A program made the translations under genes and the position numbers. A stretch of DNA of 11,000 nt, taken from the NCBI GenBank assembly GCA_025201765.1, contig MU623759.1:1-11000 (forward strand). The letters are read 5' to 3'. This stretch comes from Daldinia sp. FL1419 (taxonomy: Eukaryota; Ascomycota; Sordariomycetes; Xylariales; Hypoxylaceae). The notes under the pieces are model-generated. The model made no database searches, was not told the origin of the DNA, and saw nothing but the letters and a program-made list of their open reading frames with translations. Of the stretch, positions 1 to 8,404 are shown one piece after another. Each line of letters begins with the position of its first letter. Positions within the stretch are counted from its first letter, which is position 1.

Positions 1-349
1 ATAAAATTAAATAAATATTATTTTCTTTAATATTAAAAAAAAAAAATAAAATTAAAAAAAAATAAATATAAAAATATTATAAATTTTATTTAATAAATTA
101 TAATTATATTAAAAAACATTTGGTTTTAATTATAAAAAAAAATTATAATTTATTATAACCATTTATAAAATATATTAAAATATATCACAATTCCAGAACA
201 TATTTTTTAAATTATTAAGAATAATTATAGTTTTAATTAATAAATTCTAAATATCCCTTTAAAATTATAAAATTATAAAAATATTATAATAATTTATAAT
301 TAATAATATTAATAAAAATAATAATAAAGAAATTTATAATAATTATATT

Positions 350-740
350 AATAAAAAATATTATAAAAATAATAAAAATGGAAAATATACTTCTAAATAA
401 TTTAAAAAAACTTAAAAATATAAATATTAAATATATAAAAAAAAAGGTTATTAATTTATTAAACATCCAAAAATCAACTATAAAAAAGTTAAAAAAGATT
501 GGAAGACCAAATATAATATATTTAAAAAGAATTATATAACCTTTTTAATAAATTATAAAAAATTTAAAAATCAAAATTTAAAATAAAAAAATAATAATAT
601 TTATAATATAATCCCAGAGTTGGAAAATAATAAAAATATATAATTCATAATAATAATATATTTATCTAATTAAATATTCCATTATTATATTATAATCTTT
701 ATCCTTTTAATAATTAAAGAAATTAATATTATTTTTATTT
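350..740 (+). pseudogene. Copia Gag C-terminal relic with zinc knuckle
   Basis: In the frame that starts at base 422, codons at 425, 434, 449 and 464 read Tyr, Tyr, Tyr, His. A TGT-to-TAT change at the first three would give C-x2-C-x4-C-x4-H, the variant knuckle seen in fungal copia Gag proteins. The TAA codons at 428 and 452 are likely old TGG. A Lys-rich stretch follows (His-Pro, then Asp-Trp-Lys near 497-511), as in those Gags downstream of the knuckle. The protease and integrase lie in the same frame (position modulo 3 = 2) as far as about 1400, which fits one Gag-Pol polyprotein. Upstream of about 350 I can only say that the DNA is AT-rich and probably more Gag. Confidence 0.6.
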
Positions 741-1111
741 TAAATTAATATATAAAAATTATATTTTAAAGAATCATATTAGATATTAAAATTATTTATA
801 TTTTAATAATAGGTAAAGAATAATATTTTATCTTTATTAATAAATATTTTAATTAAAAATTTAAAATAAATTATATCTATATTAGAAAAGTTAATATTAA
901 GTTTAAAAATAAATTTTTTATTAAATTGTTAGGTATAATTATAATTAATATCCTATTTGATAATATAAATTTCTATATTATGGAGTTGGATATACCATTT
1001 CTCCTTTTAATTAAAGATATAAACCATTTAAAAATATATTTTAATAATATTATTAACCAATTAATATATAAAAATAATATAATAATTAATATGGAATTTA
1101 ATATGAAATAA
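741..1111 (+). pseudogene. Copia aspartic protease relic
   Basis: Codons 782-790 read GAT ATT AAA, the decayed form expected of the Asp-Thr-Gly catalytic triplet, preceded by hydrophobic codons as in retroviral-type proteases. Bases 926-1111 stay open for 61 codons and contain the segment reading ELDIPFLLLIKD, then YFNNIINQLI. This matches the segment found after the protease in fungal copia polyproteins (ADTPFLL type, followed by a YFNN motif). The 61-codon open stretch is therefore a surviving piece of the polyprotein and not a small gene. The protease would cut the Gag-Pol precursor inside virus-like particles. It is inactive here through the lost Thr and Gly and through in-frame stops. 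Confidence 0.7.
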
Positions 1112-1718
1112 AAATGGGGATATTTATAGTTTCATTTAAATAATATCACCTACTTTATAAAAATGGAGCTACAATACCTGTACACCTATTTCAGTTATTT
1201 TATAGTTAAGAAGTTCTATAATTTCTTAAATAAGGCTGGATATAATATTAATATAAATAATTTTAAAAAAATTAATAAATTTTATTATTATTATTAAATT
1301 AAGGATAAAGATTTATAAAAATTTAGGTTTATTTTTAAAGATTTTAATATAAATTTTAATTATAAAATAGTTATTAATATTATATATTTAAAAAAATAAT
1401 TAATTTTATATATAATTAATATTATTATTAATTTTTAAATAATATAATTTATAAAAGATATTATAATTAAAAAAATATAAAAAATATTAAAAAATATTAA
1501 ATTAATACCTATTTTAATCTTCCAAATATTATTTCCCATAATGTAAGAATAAATTTTAATAATCTAAAATTTTAAAATAAAACATATATTATTAAAATTA
1601 TATATTATTAAATATTAATTGAAATATATTAATTTATTAATAAAATAAAAAGATACTATAATTCAATTTATTAAACTTATAAAATAATTATAGATAAATT
1701 TTAAAATTTTAATTTAAA

Positions 1719-1732
1719 AATATTATAATTAT
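1719..1732. repeat. Target-site duplication of LINE copy 1, left
   Basis: AATATTATAATTAT abuts the LINE tail and is repeated exactly at 2006-2019 on the far side of the insert. The match alone could be chance in such AT-rich DNA, but the exact fit to both element ends and to the interrupted reading frame argues otherwise. Confidence 0.75.
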
Positions 1733-2005
1733 TTATTTATTATTTATTTATTACTACCCCAATTTACCTAGAATATATTACAGGTATTCAATCCATCTCT
1801 TAGTATTTATTCCGGGTAAGAACTGTGTTCCGAAAAAAACCTACCCGCCGCTTATTCAAATAAACTACGTTATTATAATTTTAATTTTACTTTATATTTT
1901 TATTGGAACTTACCTTTTAATAGAAATAATTAGATCTTAATATGGAAAAACACTTTATGCATTACAATATTAGCTATGTGAAGTGGTGTGGCAGCAGCCC
2001 AGGTG
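1733..2005 (-). mobile_element. LINE-like element, copy 1 (5'-truncated, 273 bp)
   Basis: This is the 3' end of a non-LTR retrotransposon in reverse orientation. The tail reads (TTTA)n on the plus strand at 1733-1751, then ACTACCCC and about 250 bases shared with copy 3 (7616-7880) and, inverted, with copy 2. It is flanked by a 14-bp direct repeat, AATATTATAATTAT, at 1719-1732 and 2006-2019. The insert plus one repeat is 287 bp, and subtracting it brings the copia integrase frame from position modulo 3 = 1 before the insert to exactly the observed frame after it. A variable 5' end with a constant tailed 3' end and a long target duplication is typical of target-primed LINE insertion. It contains no coding part. 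Confidence 0.8.
1765..1786 (-). other. Stem-loop near LINE 3' end, copy 1
   Basis: TACCT (1765-1769) and AGGTA (1782-1786) form a 5-bp stem around an AT-only centre, a few bases inside the tail. The same stem sits at 5394-5415 in copy 2 and 7650-7671 in copy 3. Several LINE families have such a 3' hairpin, recognised by their own reverse transcriptase; that role is inferred here. Confidence 0.5.
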
Positions 2006-2019
2006 AATATTATAATTAT
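2006..2019. repeat. Target-site duplication of LINE copy 1, right
   Basis: This is the exact partner of 1719-1732. It follows directly on the last base of the shared LINE sequence (CCCAGGTG), and copia integrase codons resume at once after it. Confidence 0.75.
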
Positions 2020-2345
2020 AAATAACTATAAAAATAATTAATAATATAATTAATTTTAATAAATTAATTTTTATATTATTTATTTTTAAAATTTATCTTT
2101 AAATTAACATAAATTTATTACTTATACCTACCTAAACTTATTATACCTTAATAATGTAAAAAATTATAATTAAAATTAAAAAAATTAAATTACAATATTT
2201 TATTTAAAATATATTTAATATTTATAATAACTTTAATACCATAAAAATATTATTTATATCTTTACCTATTAATAATAAAATTTTTATTTACTAAAAAAAG
2301 GGCAAATAAAAAAACCTTTATAAAATTATTATAATTACTAATAAA

Positions 2346-3560
2346 AACATTATTATAATATTTAATATATTTAAAAGAATATTTACATTTTAAAATTCTT
2401 ACATTAAATTTTATACTTAACTTAAAAACAATTTAATATCTATTAAAAAACTCTAAATATAATTACCTAAATCCATATTCAATTTAAATAATTATGAAAT
2501 AATTTTAAAAAAAAATTTTATATATACCAATAATCTTTTACATATTAATATTCTATACCTTAATAATAAAAAATAAAATAATTTAATCTTAATATTTTAA
2601 TTATATATAATAAGAAAAATCATTATTATAAGAAAACCATATAAAATATTAAATATAAAAAAATTTAATATATTATTTAATAAAAGAATCTTACAACCTA
2701 AAATATATAACACATTAATTTATTAAAAAATAATAATCTTTAAATTATAAATAATTTATAAAATAAAAAGAAAGAATATACCAACACCTTATAAAAATTA
2801 AGGTTTATTATTTAAAGTTATAATAATTTTAATAAAGAGTTTATTATAATATATGCCCCTACCATCTAAAAAATAAATCAATACCTTATTCTAACCTTAA
2901 CTCCTATTCTCTAATATTAAAATATAAAAATCATAATAAAAAATATTACCATAACATACATCTAATTTAAAATACCTATATAATAAACAATATTTATACA
3001 ATTATTAATAAAATTAAAAAATAAATACTCTAAAAGAATATTATTATATATTATTAAATTATTATATAATTTAACTAAATTAAGGATATATTAATTTGAA
3101 ATTTATTTATATTATTATTAATAAGAATTTAATATAAGGTTATTAATATTTAATTTATACTTATTAATAATAAATATAATCCTATTTAAAATTATAAGCT
3201 TTTAAATAAATAATATTTTAAATATTAATATTATAAAATTCTTAATAATAAAAGATAAGGCATTTGCCAAAATTGGGATCAAAGCACGCCCCCAGAAGAT
3301 ACTGGACGTTGGAACTGAAAATTTTAATAGCTTGCATTTCATTATCCATAAAAAAGATTATAATATAACCATTATATAAAAGGAATAAATTAAAAAACTT
3401 AAATAATTAAATATAAAATTACCAGATATAACCAAAAAATTTGTTAAATAATGGGTATAAAGAGCGTACATCTCCTCCATTTATTAACCTAAAATAGCCT
3501 TCAATTATTCAATAATAATTTAACATTTAGAACTAGATCTCAAAAAAATAAAAATCTTTA
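2346..3560 (+). pseudogene. Copia reverse transcriptase relic
   Basis: The first 400 bases are too decayed to read with confidence. From about 2793 the polymerase core is recognisable: SYNNFNKEF, then YAPTI followed by KINQYLILTLTPIL, then the segment aligning with the RDITQAY motif (IKNITITYI). Next come TIFIQLLIKL and the KPLYG-like motif (IIKLLYNLTKLRIYxFE, near 3050-3105). AAT AAT at 3209-3214 stands for the paired Asp of the active-site box (DDTL type), both changed by G-to-A. Bases 3254-3330 escaped most mutation and read DKAFAKIGIKARPQKIL, as in the segment after the DD box. Near 3460-3500 the RAYISSIY segment matches the conserved connection to RNase H. At least one frame change occurs near 2800. 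The product is inactive. Confidence 0.8.
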
Positions 3561-4198
3561 ATATTTAAATTAAATAACAAATAAATAATTAAATATAAAA
3601 ATTTAATTACATTGATTTAAATCTTTAAAATTTATGTTTATATGTTTTTATTAATAATTTATTTATAAATAATAAGGATTTAAATTTATAAATTAATTAT
3701 ATCATTATATTAAATAATAAAGAACCAATTAACCAAAATAATAAAATTTGGATCATTAATAATATTATTTATTAATTATTTATTAAATATAAATATATTA
3801 CCTAAAATATATTTATTAATAAAATTTATAAAATAATCTAAAATTTTAATATTAAATATATTATTTATTATATAATTAATATTATTTTAAGATATTTTTT
3901 ATTATTTAAGACTTTATTAATCCTATATACTAATTTATTTTCCTTATATTAATACCTTATTTAAATAAGTAATATTAATAAAAAAAAATTAATAATTAAT
4001 TTAATAACCTTATAACAATTATATAAAAACCAGAAAATCAACAATGTTTGGTAGATCTATGGCATATATAATCTTACAAACACTATAACAAAAACATCTT
4101 TAAATAAAGTCATATAAATATTAATAAAAAATAACCAGATTAACCTACAATTAAAAAGATGGGTAAAACAAAAATCAAATATTAAATTTACAATATAA
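3561..4198 (+). pseudogene. Copia RNase H relic and polyprotein C-terminus
   Basis: A strand near 3640 reads YVFINNLFINNKDLN. AAT AAT at 3653-3658 occupies the place of the Asp-Gly that begins copia RNase H, and the downstream Asn-Asn-Lys-Asp-Leu is intact. Around 3720-3745 the frame reads NKEPINQNNKIW. This is followed by the segment corresponding to the HWSSxKxKRxTRS motif, with the His as Tyr and several Arg as Lys or stop. Near 3920-4060 is the stretch aligned with the second catalytic Asp (YTNLFSLY, Asn for Asp), and then GIYNLTNTITKTSLNK at 4061-4110, matching the NPADAxTK tail of fungal copia. TAA at 4196-4198 is the most likely natural stop, because an A/G-rich run follows at once. 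Confidence 0.8.
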
Positions 4199-4422
4199 TT
4201 AAAAAAAAATAGAGTAAATAGTAATTATATGATTTATATCCTTAATCTAACATATGACCTTTAAGAAATACTTATATATCTATTATTATATAAAGATAGG
4301 TTTCCCACTTATCTCTCCTAAATAACTTTCTTCTTTAAACAATTACAATACACCAATCTCACCCCTATTATTATTTGCTTTATTACTATCTTACTTTTAT
4401 CTTACGTACATACCTACCAACA
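4199..4422 (+). repeat. Probable 3' LTR of the copia element with polypurine tract
   Basis: Directly after the likely polyprotein stop is an A/G run (about 4200-4214) suited to a polypurine tract. The next 200 bases are not coding-like, contain a TATA-like TATATAAAG (near 4287), are rich in C but poor in G, and end CCAACA at 4417-4422. That ending mirrors the TGTTGG...CCAACA ends common in LTRs. The left LTR boundary is not certain, because no clean TG start survives. No second copy of this LTR is visible in the window to confirm the ends. Confidence 0.4.
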
Positions 4423-4434
4423 ATAATAAAAATA

Positions 4435-4450
4435 ATTATTAAATATTATT
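4435..4450. repeat. Possible target-site duplication of LINE copy 2, left
   Basis: The 16-bp ATTATTAAATATTATT is repeated exactly at 5462-5477. On this side it adjoins the start of the C-free block that makes up copy 2. It contains only A and T, so a chance match cannot be excluded. Confidence 0.45.
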
Positions 4451-5461
4451 AATAATTTTTTAATAAGTTTTTTAAAGGTTTAAAAATTTTGAAAAAATTG
4501 TAATAAAATTTTAATAATTAATTCTTAAAATTATATTAAAAAGGTATAATTATATTTTTTGTGTAATTCTTTATTTTTAATAAGTAAATTATTTTTATAA
4601 TGTGTAGTTATATTAAGATTATAATTTTGGTATAATATAATATTAAAATATTATATTAAATTTAAAATATTATAATAATTTTTAATAAAAGAATTAAAAT
4701 ATTTAAAGAAGGTTAATAATGGGATAATATTAGAGAAAGAATGGAATATTTATAAATATGCAAAATTTTTTTTATTTGATATAATATATATATAAAAGTA
4801 AAATAGGTTTTTTGAAATAATATTAGATTATAAATATAATGGATATAATAATATTATATTATAATATTATAGAATGTAAGTAAGGTATATAAAGGAGATT
4901 AAGGTTAGTTGGAAAGGGTTATAGGTTAATAATATTATTTTAAATTATTTTAAAAAATAAATATAATATTATAATATTAAAAAAAAGGTTATAAAAATAA
5001 AAATAGGTAATAGTTTTTTATAAAAATATAAAATTATTTATATATATTTATATTTTATATAAATTATATATATTCCGGCTTTCCTCCAGAACAACCTTTT
5101 TATGATGTAACAACATTTTTATTATTTATAAAAAAAAATAATGAAACCATCTTGAATCTTATTGTTGCCTTATACCTGGGCCGTTACTATATTATTTCAC
5201 AAAACCCAGGTATTATAATGTATAAAATGTTTTTCCATATTAAAATTTAATTATTTTTATTAGAAAATAAATTTTAATAAAAATATAAGATAAAATCAAA
5301 ATTATAACAATATAATTTATTTAAATAGGCAATAAATAAATTTTTTCCAGAATATAGTTCCTACTTAGAATAAATATTAAAAGATGGACTAGATACCTGT
5401 AATATATTCTAGGTAAATCAGGGTAATAATAAATAAATAAATAAATAAATAAATTATTTTT
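4451..5461 (+). mobile_element. LINE-like element, copy 2 (5'-truncated, about 1.0 kb, inverted relative to copies 1 and 3)
   Basis: This is the longest copy. The (TAAA)n tail is at 5425-5453 on the plus strand, so the sense strand is plus. From 4660 to 5424 it matches the reverse complement of copy 3 over its whole length; across 4660-4704 the two differ at 21 of 45 sites, all C-to-T or G-to-A. Bases 4451-4659 have no counterpart in copy 3. They read as one decayed frame, interrupted only by TAA and TAG, and run into a stop at about 4713-4718, so they are probably the C-terminus of ORF2. After that comes a long 3' UTR (about 700 bases). Flanking 16-bp repeats ATTATTAAATATTATT (4435-4450, 5462-5477) may be the target duplication, although eight extra bases sit between tail and repeat. 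Confidence 0.7.
5394..5415 (+). other. Stem-loop near LINE 3' end, copy 2
   Basis: TACCT (5394-5398) pairs with AGGTA (5411-5415). Both arms keep their G and C bases although the surrounding copy has lost most of its own. Confidence 0.5.
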
Positions 5462-5477
5462 ATTATTAAATATTATT
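5462..5477. repeat. Possible target-site duplication of LINE copy 2, right
   Basis: This is the partner of 4435-4450. It lies eight bases (TTATTTTT) beyond the last TAAA unit of the tail, so the join is less clean than for copies 1 and 3. Confidence 0.45.
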
Positions 5478-5510
5478 TTAATAATTATAAAATAAGATTA
5501 AATAATTCTA

Positions 5511-5552
5511 AGAGGCTAACTGGTTGCGAAGCAACCAGTCCAAAAAAACTAG
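5511..5552 (+). mobile_element. Helitron-like 3' terminus (hairpin plus CTAG)
   Basis: ACTGGTTGC (5519-5527) and GCAACCAGT (5531-5539) form a perfect 9-bp GC-containing stem around GAA. Nine bases later comes CTAG (5549-5552), and the next base is T. A short hairpin about ten bases before a CTRR end, followed by T, is the standard 3' signature of Helitron rolling-circle transposons. The matching 5' TC end and any RepHel gene are not visible. They would have to lie left of the copia element or be lost, so only the terminus is claimed. It escaped RIP, as short non-duplicated or GC-paired sequence may. Confidence 0.45.
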
Positions 5553-6057
5553 TATTTATAAATCCTAAAGAAGAAAGTTATTCACTTTGAACTTAATAGG
5601 TTTAGAATCCTTATATATATAATATATTAATTATGTAATACTTCTTTTGCTTGCTACAGGGGCCTATGATGCCTGGTAGCATACAACCATCAGTTAAGAT
5701 GTGGTTAATTGCAAAACTAATTAATCAGAAAAGGTTAACATAGTTAACAATTAGAAAAAGGTTTATATATTTAGTTAATAAAATATAAATAATTTATAAA
5801 ACCTTTAAAATCTAAACCTTTTTAATTTGAAGAAATATTTTAATATCCTAAAAAAATAAGAAAAAAAATAAAAAATTAAAAAAATTAAATATATAATATT
5901 ATTCAAAAATTAAAAATTATAAGATTAATTTAAAAAGTTAATATACTTAATAAAGTTAAATTTTTTTTTTTATATTAATAATCTTCCAATATAAAACCTT
6001 AAGAAAACTTAAGACATTAAGTTATTTAAATTTAAATATTAAGGGTACAAAATTTGA
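5553..6057. other. AT-rich stretch without a gene; small palindromes and a possible retroelement PBS
   Basis: I see no coding frame. It contains an imperfect inverted repeat TGCTACAGG...CCTGGTAGCA (5652-5681). Two GTTAAC palindromes lie three bases apart (GTTAACATAGTTAAC, near 5737-5751), and CTTAAG AAAA CTTAAG lies near 5998-6013. AAAGAAGAAAGTTATT near 5567-5582 also occurs, reversed, in the copia LTR (about 4325-4340). This may be the edge of another LTR element, but the evidence is thin. Confidence 0.3.
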
Positions 6058-6175
6058 AGTGTGCGGTTTTTTTGTCCCAGGACTGTAGCACTTCCTATAC
6101 TGGAGGTCACCCCTGTGGATCCTGCTGGAAGCACGGACCACCTGGCCCGGCAGAATTGTACACCGCCTAGGGCTA
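6058..6175. other. GC-normal island of unknown origin
   Basis: About 115 bases keep ordinary base composition between two RIP-ravaged flanks, with many intact CpA and CpG sites. On the plus strand a frame from 6081 to the TAG at 6168-6170 encodes 29 residues with Cys-rich character (GHPCGSCWKHGPPG), and it is preceded by a pyrimidine tract and CAG at 6064-6080 that resemble a 3' splice site. Two minus-strand frames are also open, so coding is unproven. It could be an exon remnant, a MITE, or a piece of an element too short or too rare to be mutated. Confidence 0.35.
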
Positions 6176-7379
6176 AATTTAATATAAATATCTACATTAT
6201 AAATCTAATATAGATTCTTAAAAAATATATAATTAATTTATTATTAATATAAATTTATTTAAATTTTAACTATTATATAATAATTAATATCCTAAATCTT
6301 AAATAAAATTATTTAAATATATAAATAATTATTTATATTGATAAATTATTAAAATAAATAATTTAATTAATTATTTTTAAATGTTTATATATTAAAAATA
6401 ATTAAAAAGAAAAATATATACCTTTTTTATCAAAAGTTCTTATTATTTTATTATATTATTATAATTAAACATAATATTTAGAAATAAAAGTGAAGAATCC
6501 TTTAGGGTTACCACTAATCTATTTATTAATTTTATTATTAATTATAATTTAAAAATTATAATATTAATTATAAATAAATATTTAAATATTATAATTAACA
6601 TAATATAAAATATAATTAATAATTATATATAAAATAATAATTTTTAAATCTTTTATGATTATATAAATATATAATTTACTTAATTAATATATAAATTTCA
6701 TTAATTTAATAAAGGTAAAAATATGATTAATAAAGATAAAATTAATATATTAATTACTATAATTAATATATTAAATCTAATATATTAGATTATTTAAAAT
6801 TAATTTGTAAATGATTGAATTAATTTTAATTGAATAGGTTTTTTAATTAATAATATAATTTAATAAAAGTGAAAAATTAAAAGGATATAATCTGATATTA
6901 TTTTGATAATAAAAGTTAATTATTTTTTTTATTGTAAAATAAAGAATAAAATTATATTTTTACCATATTTTAAATTAATATGGGTTAATAATATAGTATT
7001 TAATAAATTGTATAATATGTAAGATTAATTAAAAGTAATTTTAATATCTTATAAATTGTAGGTAATTTGAATATTAATTAAATTAATTGAAGACTTTTAA
7101 TAGGTTATTAAATAAATATAATAAACTTTATTTAATTAATTAACTTTTATAAAAATAATTATATAAATCTTTAATATTTATTATATATTATTTAATTTAA
7201 TTATTATATTTTTAATTTTTTTATTTTATTAAAATAAAATTATAATTAATTTTATAAGATATATATATAATAATTTTTATAAATTTTTTATTTTAAATTA
7301 TAATATATTTTAAATTTATGAAATATTAATATATTTTTTATGTATATATATTTTTAATATTTAATAAATATATTAAAAT
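6176..7379. other. RIP-degraded AT-rich DNA, unidentified
   Basis: This is about 1.2 kb of A/T-dominated sequence. From roughly 6780 rightward the plus strand has almost no C but keeps G, and this composition continues into the Gag/ORF1 relic after 7380, so at least the right half probably belongs to the same element. Several plus-strand segments stay open for some tens of codons (for example near 6430-6600), but I could not match any of them to a known domain. I see no tRNA, rRNA or promoter. Confidence 0.4.
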
Positions 7380-7602
7380 TATATGTTAGGATAGTTTATT
7401 TAAGAAATGGTAAAAAAAATAGTTTGTTGAGTTGTTATGGTAGTATAAATAGTTATAAAAAGTAAGATTTATGGTATATTAATAATTATAATTAAATTAT
7501 AAGGTGTTATTATATTATTTTATAAGTTAAATATTTTAGATGTTATTTGGGATAAGTTTGGTAATGTTGAAATAATGTTATTAAATATATGCAAATTTGT
7601 TT

Positions 7603-7615
7603 TAATTATTATATA
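7603..7615. repeat. Target-site duplication of LINE copy 3, left
   Basis: The 13-bp TAATTATTATATA directly abuts the (TTTA)n tail and is repeated exactly at 8405-8417. Confidence 0.75.
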
Positions 7616-8404
7616 TTTATTTATTTATTTATTTATTACTACCCCGATTTACCTAGAATATATTACAGGTATCCGGTCCATCTCTTAGTATTTATTCCAG
7701 GTAAGAACTGTGTTCCGGAAAAAACCTACCCACCACCTATCTGAACAAATTACATTGCCATAATTTTGGCTTTACCTTATATTTCTATTAGAACTTACCT
7801 TCTAATAGAAATGATTAGATTTTAATATGGAAAAATTACTTTATACGTTACAATACCAACTACATGAAATAATGTGGCGGCAACTTAAGTATAAAACAAC
7901 AATAAAATCTAAAATAGCTTTATTGTTTTTTTTAATAAATAATAAAAGCGTTATTATATCACAAAGAAATTGTTCCAGGAAAGGGCCAGGGTATATACGA
8001 TCTGTACAAAGTATAAATATATATAAATAATTTTACATCTCTATAAAAAACCATCACATATTTTTACTTTTACAACCTTCTTTTCAACACCACAATATTA
8101 TATTTATTCTCCAAAATGATTCAAAATAATACTACCAACCCATAACCCTTCCCAACTAATCTTAATTCTCCTTATATACCTTACTTACACTCTACAATAC
8201 TATAGTATAATACCACCATACCCATCACATTCACAATTCAATACTACCTCAAAAAACCCACTTCACTTTCATATATGCACTACATCAAGTAAAAGAAAGT
8301 TTGCATATCCGTAGGTACTCCATTATCTCTCCGGTATCATCCCGTTACTAATCCTCCTTAAATGTTTTGGTCCCTTCGTTGGAGATTATCACGGCGTCCT
8401 GGAC
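7616..8404 (-). mobile_element. LINE-like element, copy 3 (5'-truncated, 789 bp, least mutated)
   Basis: The tail (TTTA)n is at 7616-7635, followed by ACTACCCCG and the shared 3' UTR. The 5' end is at 8404. Read on the minus strand, 8404 to about 8350 gives a short open run (VQDAVIISNEGTKTFKED) ending at TAG, probably the last codons of ORF2, and the rest is 3' UTR. It keeps CpG and CpA sites in 7650-7760 and 8280-8404, so it is the best guide to the parent sequence. TAATTATTATATA flanks it at 7603-7615 and 8405-8417. Homology with copy 2 stops exactly at the inner edge of the right repeat. Removal of 802 bp (insert plus one repeat) leaves the interrupted Gag/ORF1 frame in phase. A 67-codon open frame at 7827-8030 lies in the UTR and is not a gene. 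Confidence 0.8.
7650..7671 (-). other. Stem-loop near LINE 3' end, copy 3
   Basis: TACCT (7650-7654) pairs with AGGTA (7667-7671), placed as in copies 1 and 2 relative to the tail. Confidence 0.5.

Larger units (their letters stand above)
1127..2345 (+). pseudogene. Copia integrase relic, interrupted by LINE copy 1
   Basis: The zinc-binding domain is readable in decayed form. Tyr codons at 1181 and 1196 stand for the two His of the LHxRFGH motif, and Lys-Ala-Gly-Tyr at 1232-1243 stands for the AGH motif. Four TAT codons then TAA at 1283-1297 stand for the Cys-His-His-Cys-Gln cluster. RFxFxFKD (1322-1342) and FNYKIVINIIYL (1355-1390) follow; the latter holds the first catalytic Asp, now Asn (AAT at 1376). 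Near 1645-1695 is a KRYHN-like motif with a Tyr-Lys-Ile-Ile-Ile-Asp tail, typical of the end of the copia core. LINE copy 1 then intervenes. From 2022 the protein resumes (ITIKIINN...), passes a Leu-Pro-Ile-Asn-Asn segment near 2263, and reaches KKGK-KNLYK at about 2296-2325. A frame change lies between 1390 and 1690. Confidence 0.8.
1..4422 (+). mobile_element. Decayed Ty1/copia LTR retrotransposon (5' part outside window)
   Basis: One plus-strand element accounts for the left 4.4 kb. Reading through stops and allowing C-to-T and G-to-A decay, the domain order is Gag zinc knuckle, aspartic protease, integrase, reverse transcriptase, RNase H, then a probable 3' LTR ending CCAACA. Integrase ahead of reverse transcriptase is the Ty1/copia (Pseudoviridae-type) order, and the wording matches the copia polyproteins common in ascomycetes. 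No 5' LTR or Gag N-terminus lies in the window, so the element starts to the left of base 1. A LINE fragment interrupts it at 1733-2005. Many stops and a few frame changes make it dead. It is confidently copia by motif order; the family name is not known. Confidence 0.85.

Noticed and set aside
284..466. 60-codon open frame on the minus strand
   Set aside because: It is antisense to the copia Gag relic, consists almost only of Phe, Ile and Asn codons, and arises from A/T richness.
926..1111. 61-codon plus-strand open frame as an independent small gene
   Set aside because: It is in frame with decayed protease and integrase motifs on both sides, so it is a fragment of the copia polyprotein.
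1733..5453. One 3.7-kb DNA transposon with TTTA-ended terminal inverted repeats (copies 1 and 2 as its ends)
   Set aside because: Each copy has its own flanking duplication, the (TAAA)n tails are 3' tails of truncated LINEs, and the DNA between them is copia integrase to RNase H.
5641..5730. tRNA gene around CCTGGTAGCATACAACC
   Set aside because: No acceptor stem, anticodon arm or T-arm can be formed around the hairpin.
6430..6650. Possible gypsy-type integrase fragment
   Set aside because: A few residues (a VTTNLFINFII stretch) can be forced onto the integrase core, but spacing and catalytic residues do not fit.
7827..8030. 67-codon plus-strand open frame as a gene
   Set aside because: It lies antisense within the 3' UTR of LINE copy 3. 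The matching region of copy 2 shows no conserved frame, and the protein has no recognisable motif.
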